Below are positions 7,474-15,808 of a stretch of DNA of 17,734 nt, piece by piece; position 1 is the first letter of the stretch; every line of letters begins with the position of its first letter. Source of the DNA: CAYSCZ01 sp964429655 (GTDB taxonomy: Bacteria; Bacteroidota; Bacteroidia; Cytophagales; Cyclobacteriaceae); contig CAYSCZ010000063.1 of assembly GCA_964429655.1 (NCBI GenBank), forward strand, positions 1 through 17,734. The letters run 5' to 3'. The position numbers and the translations under genes were made by a program. Under the pieces are notes generated by a model. The model saw only the letters and a list, made by a program, of their open reading frames with translations. It ran no database searches and was not told the DNA's origin.

Positions 7474-9084
7474 CTATTGGATATTAATTGCAAAAGAAAT
7501 GTCAACATCTGTGCCCCCTACAGTTGCATCAGAAGTGGCCGTTTTTAACCCCGGCTGGTGCTTTAATACAACCCTGAAGGTACCTGCCGATGAGCTACCT
7601 GTGGTCCAGTTTGTGGACAATCCTACAGGGAAGCCATTTTCATCCTGGTCATTGTAGTTCAAGTCATCGTCTCTACTATCGAAATTTCCGTCTCCAGATG
7701 GATCGGTGAATATGTCTGTAGTAAACTCAAAAAAGAACATATGCTCATCATCCTCTTCCTGTATTTCTGCAGTCACATCTTCCCCCTCAAGCGTATTTGC
7801 CAGGGTAATGGCCATGTCATATTCTGTGTCGGGGTCTAGGTCAACGTCATCAATGGTAGGGTTTCCAACGCCGTCACCATCAGCATCAAACCAGGTTGCT
7901 GTTATCGCATCACCACCTCCAGTTGGGGTAAAGGTCAATACAACCTCATTGATGACCTCCTCTTCTTCATTGGAATCTTCCACTATATTGATAGGAAATG
8001 TTATGTCAACATCTGTGCCTCCTACGGTTGCATCGGAAGTGGCCGTTTTTAACCCCGGCTGGTGCTTTAATACAACCCTGAAGGTACCTGCCGATGAGCT
8101 ACCTGTGGTCCAGTTTGTGGACAATCCTACAGGGAAGCCATTTTCATCCTGGTCATTGTAGTTCAAGTCATCGTCTCTACTATCGAAATTTCCGTCTCCA
8201 GATGGATCGGTGAATATGTCTGTAGTAAACTCAAAAAAGAACATATGCTCATCATCCTCTTCCTGTATTTCTGCAGTCACATCTTCCCCCTCAAGCGTAT
8301 TTGCCAGGGTAATGGCCATGTCATATTCTGTGTCGGGGTCTAGGTCAACGTCATCAATGGTAGGGTTTCCAACGCCGTCACCATCAGCATCAAACCAGGT
8401 TGCTGTTATCGCATCACCACCTCCAGTTGGGGTAAAGGTCAATACAACCTCATTGATGACCTCCTCTTCTTCATTGGAATCTTCCACTATATTGATAGGA
8501 AATGTTATGTCAACATCTGTGCCTCCTACGGTTGCATCAGAAGTGGCCGTTTTTAGATCCGGCTGGTGCTTTAACAAAATGGTAAATTCGCCGGTGGATT
8601 CTGTATGAATTCCAGCCGTCCAGACAGTGGAGAGTCCTACAGGGAATCCGTTATCATCCACATCATTGTAATTAATGGGATCATTTCGGCTATCCACGTT
8701 CCCATCTCCAGAGGGATCGGCGAAAATATTTTCAGTAAATGAAAAAAAGAACATATGTTCGTCATCCTCTTCCTGTATTTCTGAGGTTACATCTTCACCC
8801 TCAAGCGTATTTGCTAAAGTTATCGATAAAGTATAATCACTACCTTCTACCAGGTTAATTTGATCAATAGTTGGTGCATTTGCGCCATCACCATCTGCAT
8901 CAAACCAAGTTGCCGTCACTAGATCACCCCCTTCCGTAGGAGTAAATGTTAATACCACTTCATTGATTACTTCTTCCTCTGCTTCATCATCGATTGGCTC
9001 CGGATCGTCATCGTCAGAACAACTAACAATTAGCCCTATACTAAACAAGAGGAGTAAAAAGAGTACTGATTTGTTTGTTTTCAT
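7474..9084 (-). CDS. Surface-type lipoprotein with three tandem ~168-residue repeats
   Basis: The 536 residues start with a lipoprotein signal MKTNKSVLFLLLLFSIGLIVSC (Cys22) followed by SDDDDPEP, an acidic tail like the lipoprotein export signal that sends Bacteroidota lipoproteins to the cell surface. Three repeats follow at about 36-204, 205-372 and 373-536. Each opens EEEVINEVVLTFTPT and contains ATWFDADGDG, ITLANTLEGEDVT, the acidic EEDDEHMFFF, DPSGDG, GFPVGLST and LLKHQP, ending TSDATVGGTDVDI. Proteins with this EE.DEH.FFF pattern usually have a single unit in Bacteroidota, carry the name 'type 1 periplasmic binding fold superfamily protein' in annotations, and tend to lie beside TonB receptors, as recalled. 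The strongly acidic composition with one His per EEDDEH block would suit binding of divalent metal ions. The gene follows the TonB receptor after 245 nt. Repeats 2 and 3 are identical in protein and DNA. Confidence 0.8.
   Translation of the reverse strand: MKTNKSVLFLLLLFSIGLIVSCSDDDDPEPIDDEAEEEVINEVVLTFTPTEGGDLVTATWFDADGDGANAPTIDQINLVEGSDYTLSITLANTLEGEDVTSEIQEEDDEHMFFFSFTENIFADPSGDGNVDSRNDPINYNDVDDNGFPVGLSTVWTAGIHTESTGEFTILLKHQPDLKTATSDATVGGTDVDITFPINIVEDSNEEEEVINEVVLTFTPTGGGDAITATWFDADGDGVGNPTIDDVDLDPDTEYDMAITLANTLEGEDVTAEIQEEDDEHMFFFEFTTDIFTDPSGDGNFDSRDDDLNYNDQDENGFPVGLSTNWTTGSSSAGTFRVVLKHQPGLKTATSDATVGGTDVDITFPINIVEDSNEEEEVINEVVLTFTPTGGGDAITATWFDADGDGVGNPTIDDVDLDPDTEYDMAITLANTLEGEDVTAEIQEEDDEHMFFFEFTTDIFTDPSGDGNFDSRDDDLNYNDQDENGFPVGLSTNWTTGSSSAGTFRVVLKHQPGLKTATSDATVGGTDVDISFAINIQ
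7532..8538 (-). repeat. 503-nt perfect tandem direct repeat (period 504)
   Basis: Bases 7532-8034 are identical to 8036-8538 at every position I compared, offset exactly 504 nt (168 codons). The run is bounded by mismatches at 7531 versus 8035 and 8035 versus 8539. The third copy (8473-8979, the first in the protein) is clearly diverged. The 504-nt period keeps the reading frame. Confidence 0.95.
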
Positions 9085-9293
9085 GTGTTTAAAATTTGGT
9101 TTTTAACTGTCACATGGATTTCTCATGATTAGTGTTTATTTTATTATCTCAATCATGTTCATTTCACGTGTATTTATAATTAAATTATTTAGGTCACTTG
9201 GAATCTTAGATTAAAAATTCATTTGCGGTTGGTTTAAAGTTCGCCATAAGTTTTGAATGTTGATTTTGTGATTCTAAGTTATAAACACAATTC

Positions 9294-9320
9294 TATTGCA
9301 TTAATCAATTAATTGCAATA
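9294..9320. repeat. 27-bp imperfect palindrome between receptor and lipoprotein genes
   Basis: TATTGCA (9294-9300) and TGCAATA (9314-9320) are inverted copies. The inner bases TTAAT and ATTAA also pair, leaving one bulged T. It begins 9 nt beyond the receptor stop codon in transcription direction. It is AT-rich with no T tract after it, so a weak attenuator, processing site or regulator-binding site are all possible. The overlapping TGCAATAATGATGCT (9314-9328) resembles the TGCAAT-N3-ATTGCA motif only in the left arm. The remaining intergenic bases 9085-9293 show no gene or clear promoter. Confidence 0.4.
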
Positions 9321-9329
9321 ATGATGCTT

Positions 9330-11693
9330 TTAAAATTTGTATTGAAGTGTAAATGAAAAATTTCTACCCGGTGAATCAGCAAAATATCGTAAACGGTCCG
9401 TGTAGACCCTGTAAGATGATTTTAAAAGATTATTTACCTGGAATTGTGCAGTCCATTTTTTTTGGTTGAATTTGATTTTACTGCCCACAAGCAAGTAATC
9501 ATCAGGAGGCAACATAAAATCAAAGATCTGATTTGGGTTGACCTCCGCATCTCCGGATCCAAAGTTTTCAGGCTCGATAACTTCCGGTGCATTCCATTGC
9601 TGTGCCGTGTACTTAAAATTTAAACCAAACGCCCATTCCGCCATCGTGTATTTGACCGTATAATCAATATTTAATGGAGGGATTTCTAATAAAGCTTGTT
9701 GGTTTTCGGTCTCTCTTGCATAAACGTAAGAAACCTTAGCCTCCGAAGTAAACCTTTCTGAGTGATTGATTCGAATGTCCCAGTCGCTACCCAGAAAAAG
9801 TGCGTTGGTTTGATCATAAATAAAGAAAGGGAAAGTACCCGCTACACCGACCGTAATCCCATAAGGCCTGAGAAAGATGTAATCATTAATTTGATTGATG
9901 AAGAATATAAATTCTGCGGTTGTCTTTGACTTTTGTACTTCAATCCCCGAAACCCATTTAAATCCTTTCTCTGCGGGAACAGACCTGAGGGACTCGTCAA
10001 ACACGCTATCTACAGGGGTATAAATTTCCGGGTCCAGGTCGTACCTCCAAAGACCAAATTGTATTCTGGAAAAATGGAAGCCAAATGAATACAGTTCAGC
10101 AACATTAGGAGGCCTCCAGGCTGATCCTATGTTTGAAAAGAGAGACAAGCTTTTATTAAGTTGCTTTCTAAAGCCAAGCGTGAAAGTGCCATTGGAATAA
10201 TTAACCGTATTGGAGTAAATAAACGAATCTCGAATGGTATCTGCTACGTTGAGCGATTGAAAATCAAACCGTGCACCTATTTCGAAGGTAGATTTTTCAA
10301 AATCAAGGGATTGAATGGTAAAAGCACCGATATTAAGTACATCATAATCTGGTACAAAATTGGCAGGGTTGGAACCTGGCTCATTTACACTCTTTTGTGT
10401 AAAAAGCTGGATCCCCGAGCTCCCACTCCATCGACCTCTATCTGGCTGAACCCATTCGGATTCAACGGTATGGGAAAACAACTGCAGGTCAATGACGGGG
10501 CGATCATTTAATTCACCCCTTCTTACATCAAATTCTTTTCTGATATTTCTTTGAATGGCATATTGTATATTTAATGAATGATCCCCTAGAAAAAGCTCGA
10601 GGTTGGATTTAAGTAAACCATGCTCCGTGTCTTGTTGCGGATTTTGTATTTTATAGGTTTCAGAAAATGTTGGTTGAGGGGTCCCCCGATCAATTGCATT
10701 TTGCAGATCATCCAGATTTCCTACAATGGAGGCCCTTAAAATACCCAGCTGCTGTTTAAAGTAGCTACCTGAAACCTGAAGATCGAACTTAGGCTGATGA
10801 AGTAGCGTGCTAAAGCTTCCTCCCAATTCCCGTTTCCCGGTATTGGAAAGGTTATAATCAGGCGCTTTTAAATCACCCTGATAGGTACCAAAAAAACCTG
10901 CTTCCCAGGCAAACCGATCAAATCCCTGACCAATCTCCAGCTGGCTGCTAAATGCTCGCCCATTTGTCTGGTAAGATGAGCCGAATGACCCGTATAATTC
11001 CTTATTGAAGGAAAGTCTTTTTGAATTGTAAAGGATTACTCCTCCCAATGCATCTGGCCCGTATTTTACGGTTCCAGCACCTTTTACAATCTCTATTTGA
11101 TCTACATGGGAAGGGTCAATTTCAGGGGCATGTTCCTGTCCCCAAACCTGATAGGCATGCCTGATGCCATCATTAACCACCAGGACCCGGTTTGAATGTA
11201 ACCCATGAACCATGGGCTTAGAAACATTAGATCCTGTTTGTAAAAGAGATACCCCGGATATTGCTCCCGTTAATTCACTGATGGAAGTGCTGACCGATGA
11301 TAATTTATCTACCTGACTTTTTTTAATGGAAAGCGATATCTGCTCATTTAACCGGGAGTCTTCAATAGTTACACTTTCTAGCAAGCCGGACTCCGGGGCC
11401 AGGAAAATGATCGGCGATTTATAGTGAAAATGGTGGTGGTGAGTCATTGTTTTGTAACCCAAAAATTGCACTTCAAGGTCTACTTCATCTTTGCAAATTC
11501 CCGTCAACCTGAAAAATCCATCTTCATTTGAGACCACACCCTTATCACTATTTTTGATTTTGACAGTAGCAAAAGAAAGTGGTTCTTTAGTAACAATATC
11601 ATAAATATGACCTTCCACCGTATACTCACATTCCTGCGCAAAAACTGATCGTATAGTCAGAATAAATAAAAGAAAAAAAAATATGTGCCTCAT
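9330..11693 (-). CDS. TonB-dependent outer-membrane receptor, probable metal (zinc-like) importer
   Basis: This 787-residue receptor has a signal peptide (MRHIFFFLLFILTIRSVFAQ, 1-20), a CarboxypepD_reg-like domain (about 26-100), a plug (about 115-225) and a 22-strand-type beta-barrel to the C-terminus, which ends in YKF with the terminal Phe typical of outer-membrane proteins. A His-rich stretch, THHHHFHY, occurs at 84-91, and the plug holds KPMVHGLHSNRVLVVNDGIR and WGQEHAPEIDPSHV (184-197), a form I associate with zinc or copper receptors rather than siderophore or SusC receptors. No SusD partner is present. ATG immediately follows the TAG of the Fur-family gene (TAGATG), so the two are translated from one mRNA and the receptor is expected to be repressed when metal is sufficient. 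The exact substrate is inferred. Confidence 0.85.
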   Translation of the reverse strand: MRHIFFFLLFILTIRSVFAQECEYTVEGHIYDIVTKEPLSFATVKIKNSDKGVVSNEDGFFRLTGICKDEVDLEVQFLGYKTMTHHHHFHYKSPIIFLAPESGLLESVTIEDSRLNEQISLSIKKSQVDKLSSVSTSISELTGAISGVSLLQTGSNVSKPMVHGLHSNRVLVVNDGIRHAYQVWGQEHAPEIDPSHVDQIEIVKGAGTVKYGPDALGGVILYNSKRLSFNKELYGSFGSSYQTNGRAFSSQLEIGQGFDRFAWEAGFFGTYQGDLKAPDYNLSNTGKRELGGSFSTLLHQPKFDLQVSGSYFKQQLGILRASIVGNLDDLQNAIDRGTPQPTFSETYKIQNPQQDTEHGLLKSNLELFLGDHSLNIQYAIQRNIRKEFDVRRGELNDRPVIDLQLFSHTVESEWVQPDRGRWSGSSGIQLFTQKSVNEPGSNPANFVPDYDVLNIGAFTIQSLDFEKSTFEIGARFDFQSLNVADTIRDSFIYSNTVNYSNGTFTLGFRKQLNKSLSLFSNIGSAWRPPNVAELYSFGFHFSRIQFGLWRYDLDPEIYTPVDSVFDESLRSVPAEKGFKWVSGIEVQKSKTTAEFIFFINQINDYIFLRPYGITVGVAGTFPFFIYDQTNALFLGSDWDIRINHSERFTSEAKVSYVYARETENQQALLEIPPLNIDYTVKYTMAEWAFGLNFKYTAQQWNAPEVIEPENFGSGDAEVNPNQIFDFMLPPDDYLLVGSKIKFNQKKWTAQFQVNNLLKSSYRVYTDRLRYFADSPGRNFSFTLQYKF

Positions 11694-12125
11694 CTAATGG
11701 GTTTTCTCCGGGAATTGACATTGGTCACACATTCCATAAACAATCAGGTTAGCGCTATTAATTTGGAGACCCGGAATATCAACAGGCGGAACATGTACGG
11801 AAGATAAGCATTTGATTGAGTTACAGTTGTCGCATTTAAAATGGACGTGATCATGATTATGCGCTTCCGGCGTACATGTATCATGACAAATACCATATCT
11901 TGCCACCCCGCCATCATCCGGAATTTTATGAAGGATTCCTTTACTGATGAATGTGTTTAAGGTGCGATATAAGGTTACCCGGTCGTACTTATCAAGTTGA
12001 TTCTCCAAATAATGCGAGGACAGCGCGTAACTGGATTTAAGAAATAACTCCAAGACCTCCAACCTGCAATCAGTGATTCGTAAGGCATGATCTTTCAGGG
12101 TCTTTTTTAGTTCGCTGTATTTCAT
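11694..12125 (-). CDS. Fur-family metal-responsive transcriptional regulator (Zur-like)
   Basis: The ATG at 12125 (MKYSELKKTLKDHALRITDC) is preferred; a TTG at 12134 would add only MHF. The 143 residues have the Fur layout: an N-terminal winged helix (about 1-80) with recognition helix DRVTLYRTLNTFISKGI (48-64), then a dimerisation/metal domain. Metal ligands are obvious: HNHDHVHFKCDNC (His89, His91, His93, His95, Cys98, Cys101) and a second pair in YGMCDQC (Cys133, Cys136), with Cys80 and Cys84 nearby. The two CxxC pairs fit the structural zinc site of the family. Fur, Zur and PerR cannot be told apart by these motifs alone. The link to the downstream receptor and acidic lipoprotein favours zinc. 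An operator-like palindrome sits 13 nt upstream (12139-12153), consistent with autoregulation. The C-terminus abuts the receptor start. Confidence 0.88.
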   Translation of the reverse strand: MKYSELKKTLKDHALRITDCRLEVLELFLKSSYALSSHYLENQLDKYDRVTLYRTLNTFISKGILHKIPDDGGVARYGICHDTCTPEAHNHDHVHFKCDNCNSIKCLSSVHVPPVDIPGLQINSANLIVYGMCDQCQFPEKTH

Positions 12126-12138
12126 AAAATGCAATATA

Positions 12139-12153
12139 TGAAATACTGTTGCA
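12139..12153. promoter_or_regulatory. Operator-like palindrome before the Fur-family gene
   Basis: On the minus strand the site reads TGCAACAGTATTTCA, matching TGCAAT-N3-ATTGCA at 10 of 12 arm positions, and ends 13 nt before ATG 12125. It would allow the regulator to repress its own operon. The perfect version of the motif is at 7350-7364. The rest of 12154-12347 shows no gene or terminator I can support. Confidence 0.45.
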
Positions 12154-12347
12154 AAAATGAATAGTGCCTCTTAAATGGGTAGTCTATATCGAAATTTTAT
12201 TTATGGCAGAATGATGCCTACGATGATACTCCTTGCGCATATAAAAGTTTATTGGCTGAGTAGACCATCAAAGTAAAGGTCAGGCCATCAATATCGATAC
12301 CCATGCTGACATCAATTATTCTATGCTTATGAGGGACTCAATCATCG

Positions 12348-13964
12348 CTACAAAGCCATCTTATATAATCTATATTTATCTGTTGCAAATACCGAAGGGA
12401 TTTTTAAATGCATTTCAATGGGTAACAGAATATAATCAATTCCAGGATATGATTTGAAGATATTAAAAAAATCCTGCTCCGTTAGTTTAAAAAAGTTATT
12501 ATTTAATGTATGAATACTTTTTACTGGTACACCACCATTAAGTCGTTTTATTTTTTGATACCACCTCATAATACTCTCAGGGCTCTGTGGAAAGTGCTTC
12601 CAGGACACCCACATGGATCGTTCAGCATTGATGTAAAAATATGATTGGTTCGGGGAGGTAAGAAAAGTGGCATGCTTAGGCGTATTATTTTTTATCCATC
12701 TCATCATTTTTTCATCAGGACATGTTCGGCTTTTTAGTTCTTGCTTGTTGAAAGTAATTTCCTTGATACCATCTTTTATTGGTTTGTACAATATGCCTAT
12801 GGAGCACGCTATTAGAAAAACGTATCCAATAATTTTAACCGTCTTGTGGATATAGGGTCTGTGATTTGCTGCCGGAAAACCATGCAACATAGCCATCAAT
12901 AAAATTATACTAGTGAATGGCAACAACACATCACTAAATCTGAACCAATAAAACCTTAAATATTGATCATCAAAGAAAAAATAAATTGCCAACCCGATAA
13001 CCAAAAGCCCCACGGAAGAAAGACCGTAAATGGCAATAAATTTTTTGTATCGACATGAATTAAATAAAATTATCAAATTCAGGGGTGTGAAAATGATCAT
13101 CAATATTTTAGTTTTATTACTAAAAATGGGAAGGGTGTGATGAGGTAACCTCACATTAACATAGATATCCCAGGCCTGACGGGCTGAATTTTCATCAACT
13201 GCAGTCACTAAATGATCATAAATGGCGTAAATACCCATGGATGCGGCTAAAAGGTACACTGGCGTTAATACCAAAAGCCTTTTAAAGTAGGTTTTATCCC
13301 TGATTATATCAATCAACAAAATGGGGAGTAAACAGATCAAATGATATCCACCAACGAGTAAATGAAAGGATAAGGCGATACCTGAGAAAAAAAGACCGTA
13401 TTTTGGATCTTTCTTTAGAAAAAATGTAAGTCCTAATATAGCAAAGCAGTAAGCAAAAACTTTGGTTTCCAGGCCTCCAACAATCCATTCATCCACATCA
13501 CCAAATCCTCTATGAAAAAGCCTGAGAAAAGCAATAAAAGTGAAAATTCTCAGATAAATATTTAGTTCAAGTAGTCTGATTAACTTAAAAAAGACCATTG
13601 AAAACAAAAGATAAGTTATCAGCCTGCCGGTAAAAATCGTCTCAACCATCCCAAATCGATCAGCAAAAAAACCGATCATATAGCAGAAAAGATAACGATA
13701 TGGTATATCCTGACTCAAGTAAGCATCACCGGGGATCCACCGTTGGTTATAAACCGACCTTGCGTATGGAATGATATCCATCTCATTAAAACTGATATTA
13801 AAACGCATGCATAAAAGCGTGATCAACGACCACATCAACAATACTTCCAAAAAAACTGGCCTGAAATATTTAAGTGTATTTTGCTGTTCCTTCAAGGGAT
13901 TGATGGTTGGTATGTCTTTAACTCTTTCAACATACAAAATTATTTTCAAACCGAATGAACTCAT
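12348..13964 (-). CDS. Polytopic membrane protein of unknown function, GT-C-like topology
   Basis: ATG at 13964 (MSSFGLKIILYVERVKDI) is the first plausible start; an upstream TTG would add MCKCNLIIFCPFQ. The roughly 538 residues contain about ten hydrophobic segments up to about residue 400 and a soluble C-terminal domain of about 120 residues with WVSWKHFPQSPESIMRWYQK and ILLPIEMHL. The first large loop carries an acidic FNEMDIIPYARSVY segment after the first membrane helix, and DEWIVGGLETKVFAY precedes a later helix. This layout resembles GT-C glycosyltransferases, which use lipid-linked sugars, and perhaps the DUF6798 group, but I cannot confirm either. No glycan or envelope gene lies next to it. 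It is convergent with nothing and is divergent from the plus-strand lipoprotein gene across a 153-nt gap. Confidence 0.75.
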   Translation of the reverse strand: MSSFGLKIILYVERVKDIPTINPLKEQQNTLKYFRPVFLEVLLMWSLITLLCMRFNISFNEMDIIPYARSVYNQRWIPGDAYLSQDIPYRYLFCYMIGFFADRFGMVETIFTGRLITYLLFSMVFFKLIRLLELNIYLRIFTFIAFLRLFHRGFGDVDEWIVGGLETKVFAYCFAILGLTFFLKKDPKYGLFFSGIALSFHLLVGGYHLICLLPILLIDIIRDKTYFKRLLVLTPVYLLAASMGIYAIYDHLVTAVDENSARQAWDIYVNVRLPHHTLPIFSNKTKILMIIFTPLNLIILFNSCRYKKFIAIYGLSSVGLLVIGLAIYFFFDDQYLRFYWFRFSDVLLPFTSIILLMAMLHGFPAANHRPYIHKTVKIIGYVFLIACSIGILYKPIKDGIKEITFNKQELKSRTCPDEKMMRWIKNNTPKHATFLTSPNQSYFYINAERSMWVSWKHFPQSPESIMRWYQKIKRLNGGVPVKSIHTLNNNFFKLTEQDFFNIFKSYPGIDYILLPIEMHLKIPSVFATDKYRLYKMAL

Positions 13965-14117
13965 TTGAAAAGGGCAAAAGATTATCAAATTACACTTACA
14001 CAATACATTATCTCCCTGATGAGCATTCTTATTTAAGTATTTCGATAAAACATCTTAAACCAAGTAAATCCAAAACATTACAATACGTATATTTACTTAT
14101 TGAAAAAAGTTAATTAC

Positions 14118-15389
14118 ATGAAAACGCTATTAAAAACACTTTTACTCTTGCTTTCTGTTTCTTGCATTCTTTTTCTGGTTTCCTGTGGTGATGATGACGA
14201 TGATGATGTAACAACGCCAATTACCGTAACGGCCAACAACTTCTCGGTCACTGTAGATGAAAACCCTACTGCCGGCCAGGTGATGGGTACTGTCAATGCT
14301 TCCACCAACATGGGAAACCTGACATTCTCCCTTTCTAATGAAAATCCTGCCGGGGCTTTGAATATTAATCCTGGTAGTGGTCAACTTACCGTAGCTGATG
14401 AAACACTGTTTGATTTTGAAGTGAACCCGCAAATCACTGCCGGGTATAGTGCGGTTAATGGTGATGTTACGGAGGCGGCATCCATCACGATATCACTTAG
14501 TGATGTTGATGAAGGAGGCAGCTCCACTCCTGTTTTTGAATACAACGGAGCAACACTGGAAATGCTGAATGGAATAATTTTTGAAGACGGACCTTCCCCA
14601 CTATTGCCTCCGGGACCTAACACCCATTTCTCCCAAAACTATGTCATCGCTGACGGCGATATCTCTGGCAGTGGTGAAAATGCTGAATTCATAAATAATT
14701 CATATCTGTTGGATTTGTTTTTACTTTCGCCGGGAACATCTGAATTCCAGCTGGGCACATTCGATTTCATTCAAGATGGTGGAGATGAGGACTTTTTGTT
14801 TGATGCCATATTGTTTGACGGTGGCACTGATATACTTGCTATTGGCGGAGAAATTACAGTTTCAGGATCAATTGATAATCCTAAGGTAGAATTTTCCATT
14901 GAATTGGAAGACGGCAACACCATCACAGGAACTTACTCAGATGGGTTTGAATTTGTCGACCTATACGAATTTCTTCAGGTATTTGATGAAAATTCCGTGA
15001 TATGGGATGGGCCTAGCATTACTTTTATAAAAGCTGATGGCACTGACCCTGCCATGGAAGCCAATCAGGATCGCATATCTGAAAATGTATGGATTACCCG
15101 TGGTGATCGACAAGGTATTTATAATGCTGCAACAGAGGAAGACTATGAAGATTTTTTTAGCCCGGAAGGCACTTTATGGGCTTTTGGTACCACAGAAAAT
15201 GCAGCAGAACTGAGGTTTGATCCATGGGAGATTACTGTATTTTCATCACCGCCTGATATGGTTGGTCAACCCATGGTATTATATCTTGAAGAAGACAATA
15301 TTTTTATTGATATTACTTTCACCGACTGGGCTATTGGTAAAGAAGGGGGAATGGGCGGATTTAGTTATGAACGATCCACCGCTCCATAG
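14118..15389 (+). CDS. Lipoprotein with cadherin-like N-terminal domain
   Basis: ATG at 14118 begins the signal MKTLLKTLLLLLSVSCILFL with lipobox LVSC followed by GDDDDDD, the acidic tail of surface-exported Bacteroidota lipoproteins; TTG at 14100 is a poorer start. Residues about 45-125 resemble a cadherin-like repeat (SVTVDENPTAGQVMGTVNAS, NINPGSGQLTVADETLFDFE, and ITISLSDVDE). The remaining 290 residues, from FEYNGATLEML to the end, are beta-rich and acidic; I do not recognise them. The domain ends with INGTYSDGF-like strands and repeated small beta motifs (ITGTYSDGF, VFSSPPDMVGQ). It is the only protein gene on the plus strand and is transcribed alone, with its own terminator at 15425-15456. 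A surface adhesion or binding role is plausible but not shown. Confidence 0.75.
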   Translation: MKTLLKTLLLLLSVSCILFLVSCGDDDDDDVTTPITVTANNFSVTVDENPTAGQVMGTVNASTNMGNLTFSLSNENPAGALNINPGSGQLTVADETLFDFEVNPQITAGYSAVNGDVTEAASITISLSDVDEGGSSTPVFEYNGATLEMLNGIIFEDGPSPLLPPGPNTHFSQNYVIADGDISGSGENAEFINNSYLLDLFLLSPGTSEFQLGTFDFIQDGGDEDFLFDAILFDGGTDILAIGGEITVSGSIDNPKVEFSIELEDGNTITGTYSDGFEFVDLYEFLQVFDENSVIWDGPSITFIKADGTDPAMEANQDRISENVWITRGDRQGIYNAATEEDYEDFFSPEGTLWAFGTTENAAELRFDPWEITVFSSPPDMVGQPMVLYLEEDNIFIDITFTDWAIGKEGGMGGFSYERSTAP

Positions 15390-15424
15390 CCTACGCTCCT
15401 ATTGAGATATTGTGCTTAAATATT

Positions 15425-15460
15425 AGGTGCCTGTAACCGGAAAATTACAGGCATCTTTTT
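15425..15460 (+). terminator. Rho-independent terminator of the cadherin-like lipoprotein gene
   Basis: TGCCTGTAA (15428-15436) and TTACAGGCA (15445-15453) form a perfect 9-bp stem, extendable by AGG/TCT wobble pairing to about 12 bp, with loop CCGGAAAA and a T run at 15456-15460. It lies 36 nt after the stop codon. On the opposite strand it is not followed by a T tract. Confidence 0.85.
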
Positions 15461-15471
15461 ATTAATAGTTT

Positions 15472-15714
15472 TTACTTCTTGATAAGTCCGGCAACAAACA
15501 ACACCACAATGGCACCAACCAATGCAGTGACTAGTGATCCTATAATGCCTCCGCCAATGCTTATTCCAAGTAATCCAAACAACCAGCCGCCTACGATAGC
15601 ACCAACTATGCCTAAAAGTATGTTCCAAAGAATTCCAAAACCTCCCCCCTTCATAATGTTACCGGCCAACCAGCCAGCTACAGCGCCGATGAGTAAAAAA
15701 AGTAAAAAGTTCAT
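15472..15714 (-). CDS. GlsB/YeaQ/YmgE-family stress response membrane protein
   Basis: The 80 residues match the transglycosylase-associated small membrane protein family in length and pattern: MNFLLFLLIGAVAGWLAGNI, the conserved MKGGGFGILWNILLGIVGA, then GGWLFGLLGISIGGGIIGSL and a last hydrophobic helix ending LFVAGLIKK. Three membrane helices rich in Gly are expected. Family members are induced by stress in several bacteria, but their molecular role is unclear. ATG at 15714 is the only reasonable start. The gene is separated from the site-2 protease gene upstream by 95 nt of AT-rich DNA (15715-15808), so it is probably transcribed separately. Confidence 0.9.
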   Translation of the reverse strand: MNFLLFLLIGAVAGWLAGNIMKGGGFGILWNILLGIVGAIVGGWLFGLLGISIGGGIIGSLVTALVGAIVVLFVAGLIKK

Positions 15715-15808
15715 AGCGTTATGGTTAAATAAATAAATATATATAAATGTATTTACTTATCCATCAAATAAATACTTGCCATGATGAACAAATGATTAAG
15801 AAATCGCA

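Noticed and set aside
7706..8608. Two near-identical Ser-rich open frames on the plus strand
   Set aside because: They are antisense to the lipoprotein repeats, offset by the same 504 nt, and low in complexity; the minus-strand frame has a signal peptide, conserved motifs and a terminator.
12218..12304. 28-codon minus-strand open frame (MGIDIDGLTFTLMVYSANKL...)
   Set aside because: It faintly recalls transposase N-termini but is too short and unsupported by any neighbouring remnant.
14114..14623. Three minus-strand open frames opposite the cadherin-like lipoprotein
   Set aside because: They are antisense shadows without signals or homology; the plus-strand frame has a lipobox and a terminator.
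15479..15736. 85-codon Pro/Met-rich plus-strand frame
   Set aside because: It is the antisense of the GlsB/YeaQ-type gene, whose Gly-rich composition produces the long opposite frame.
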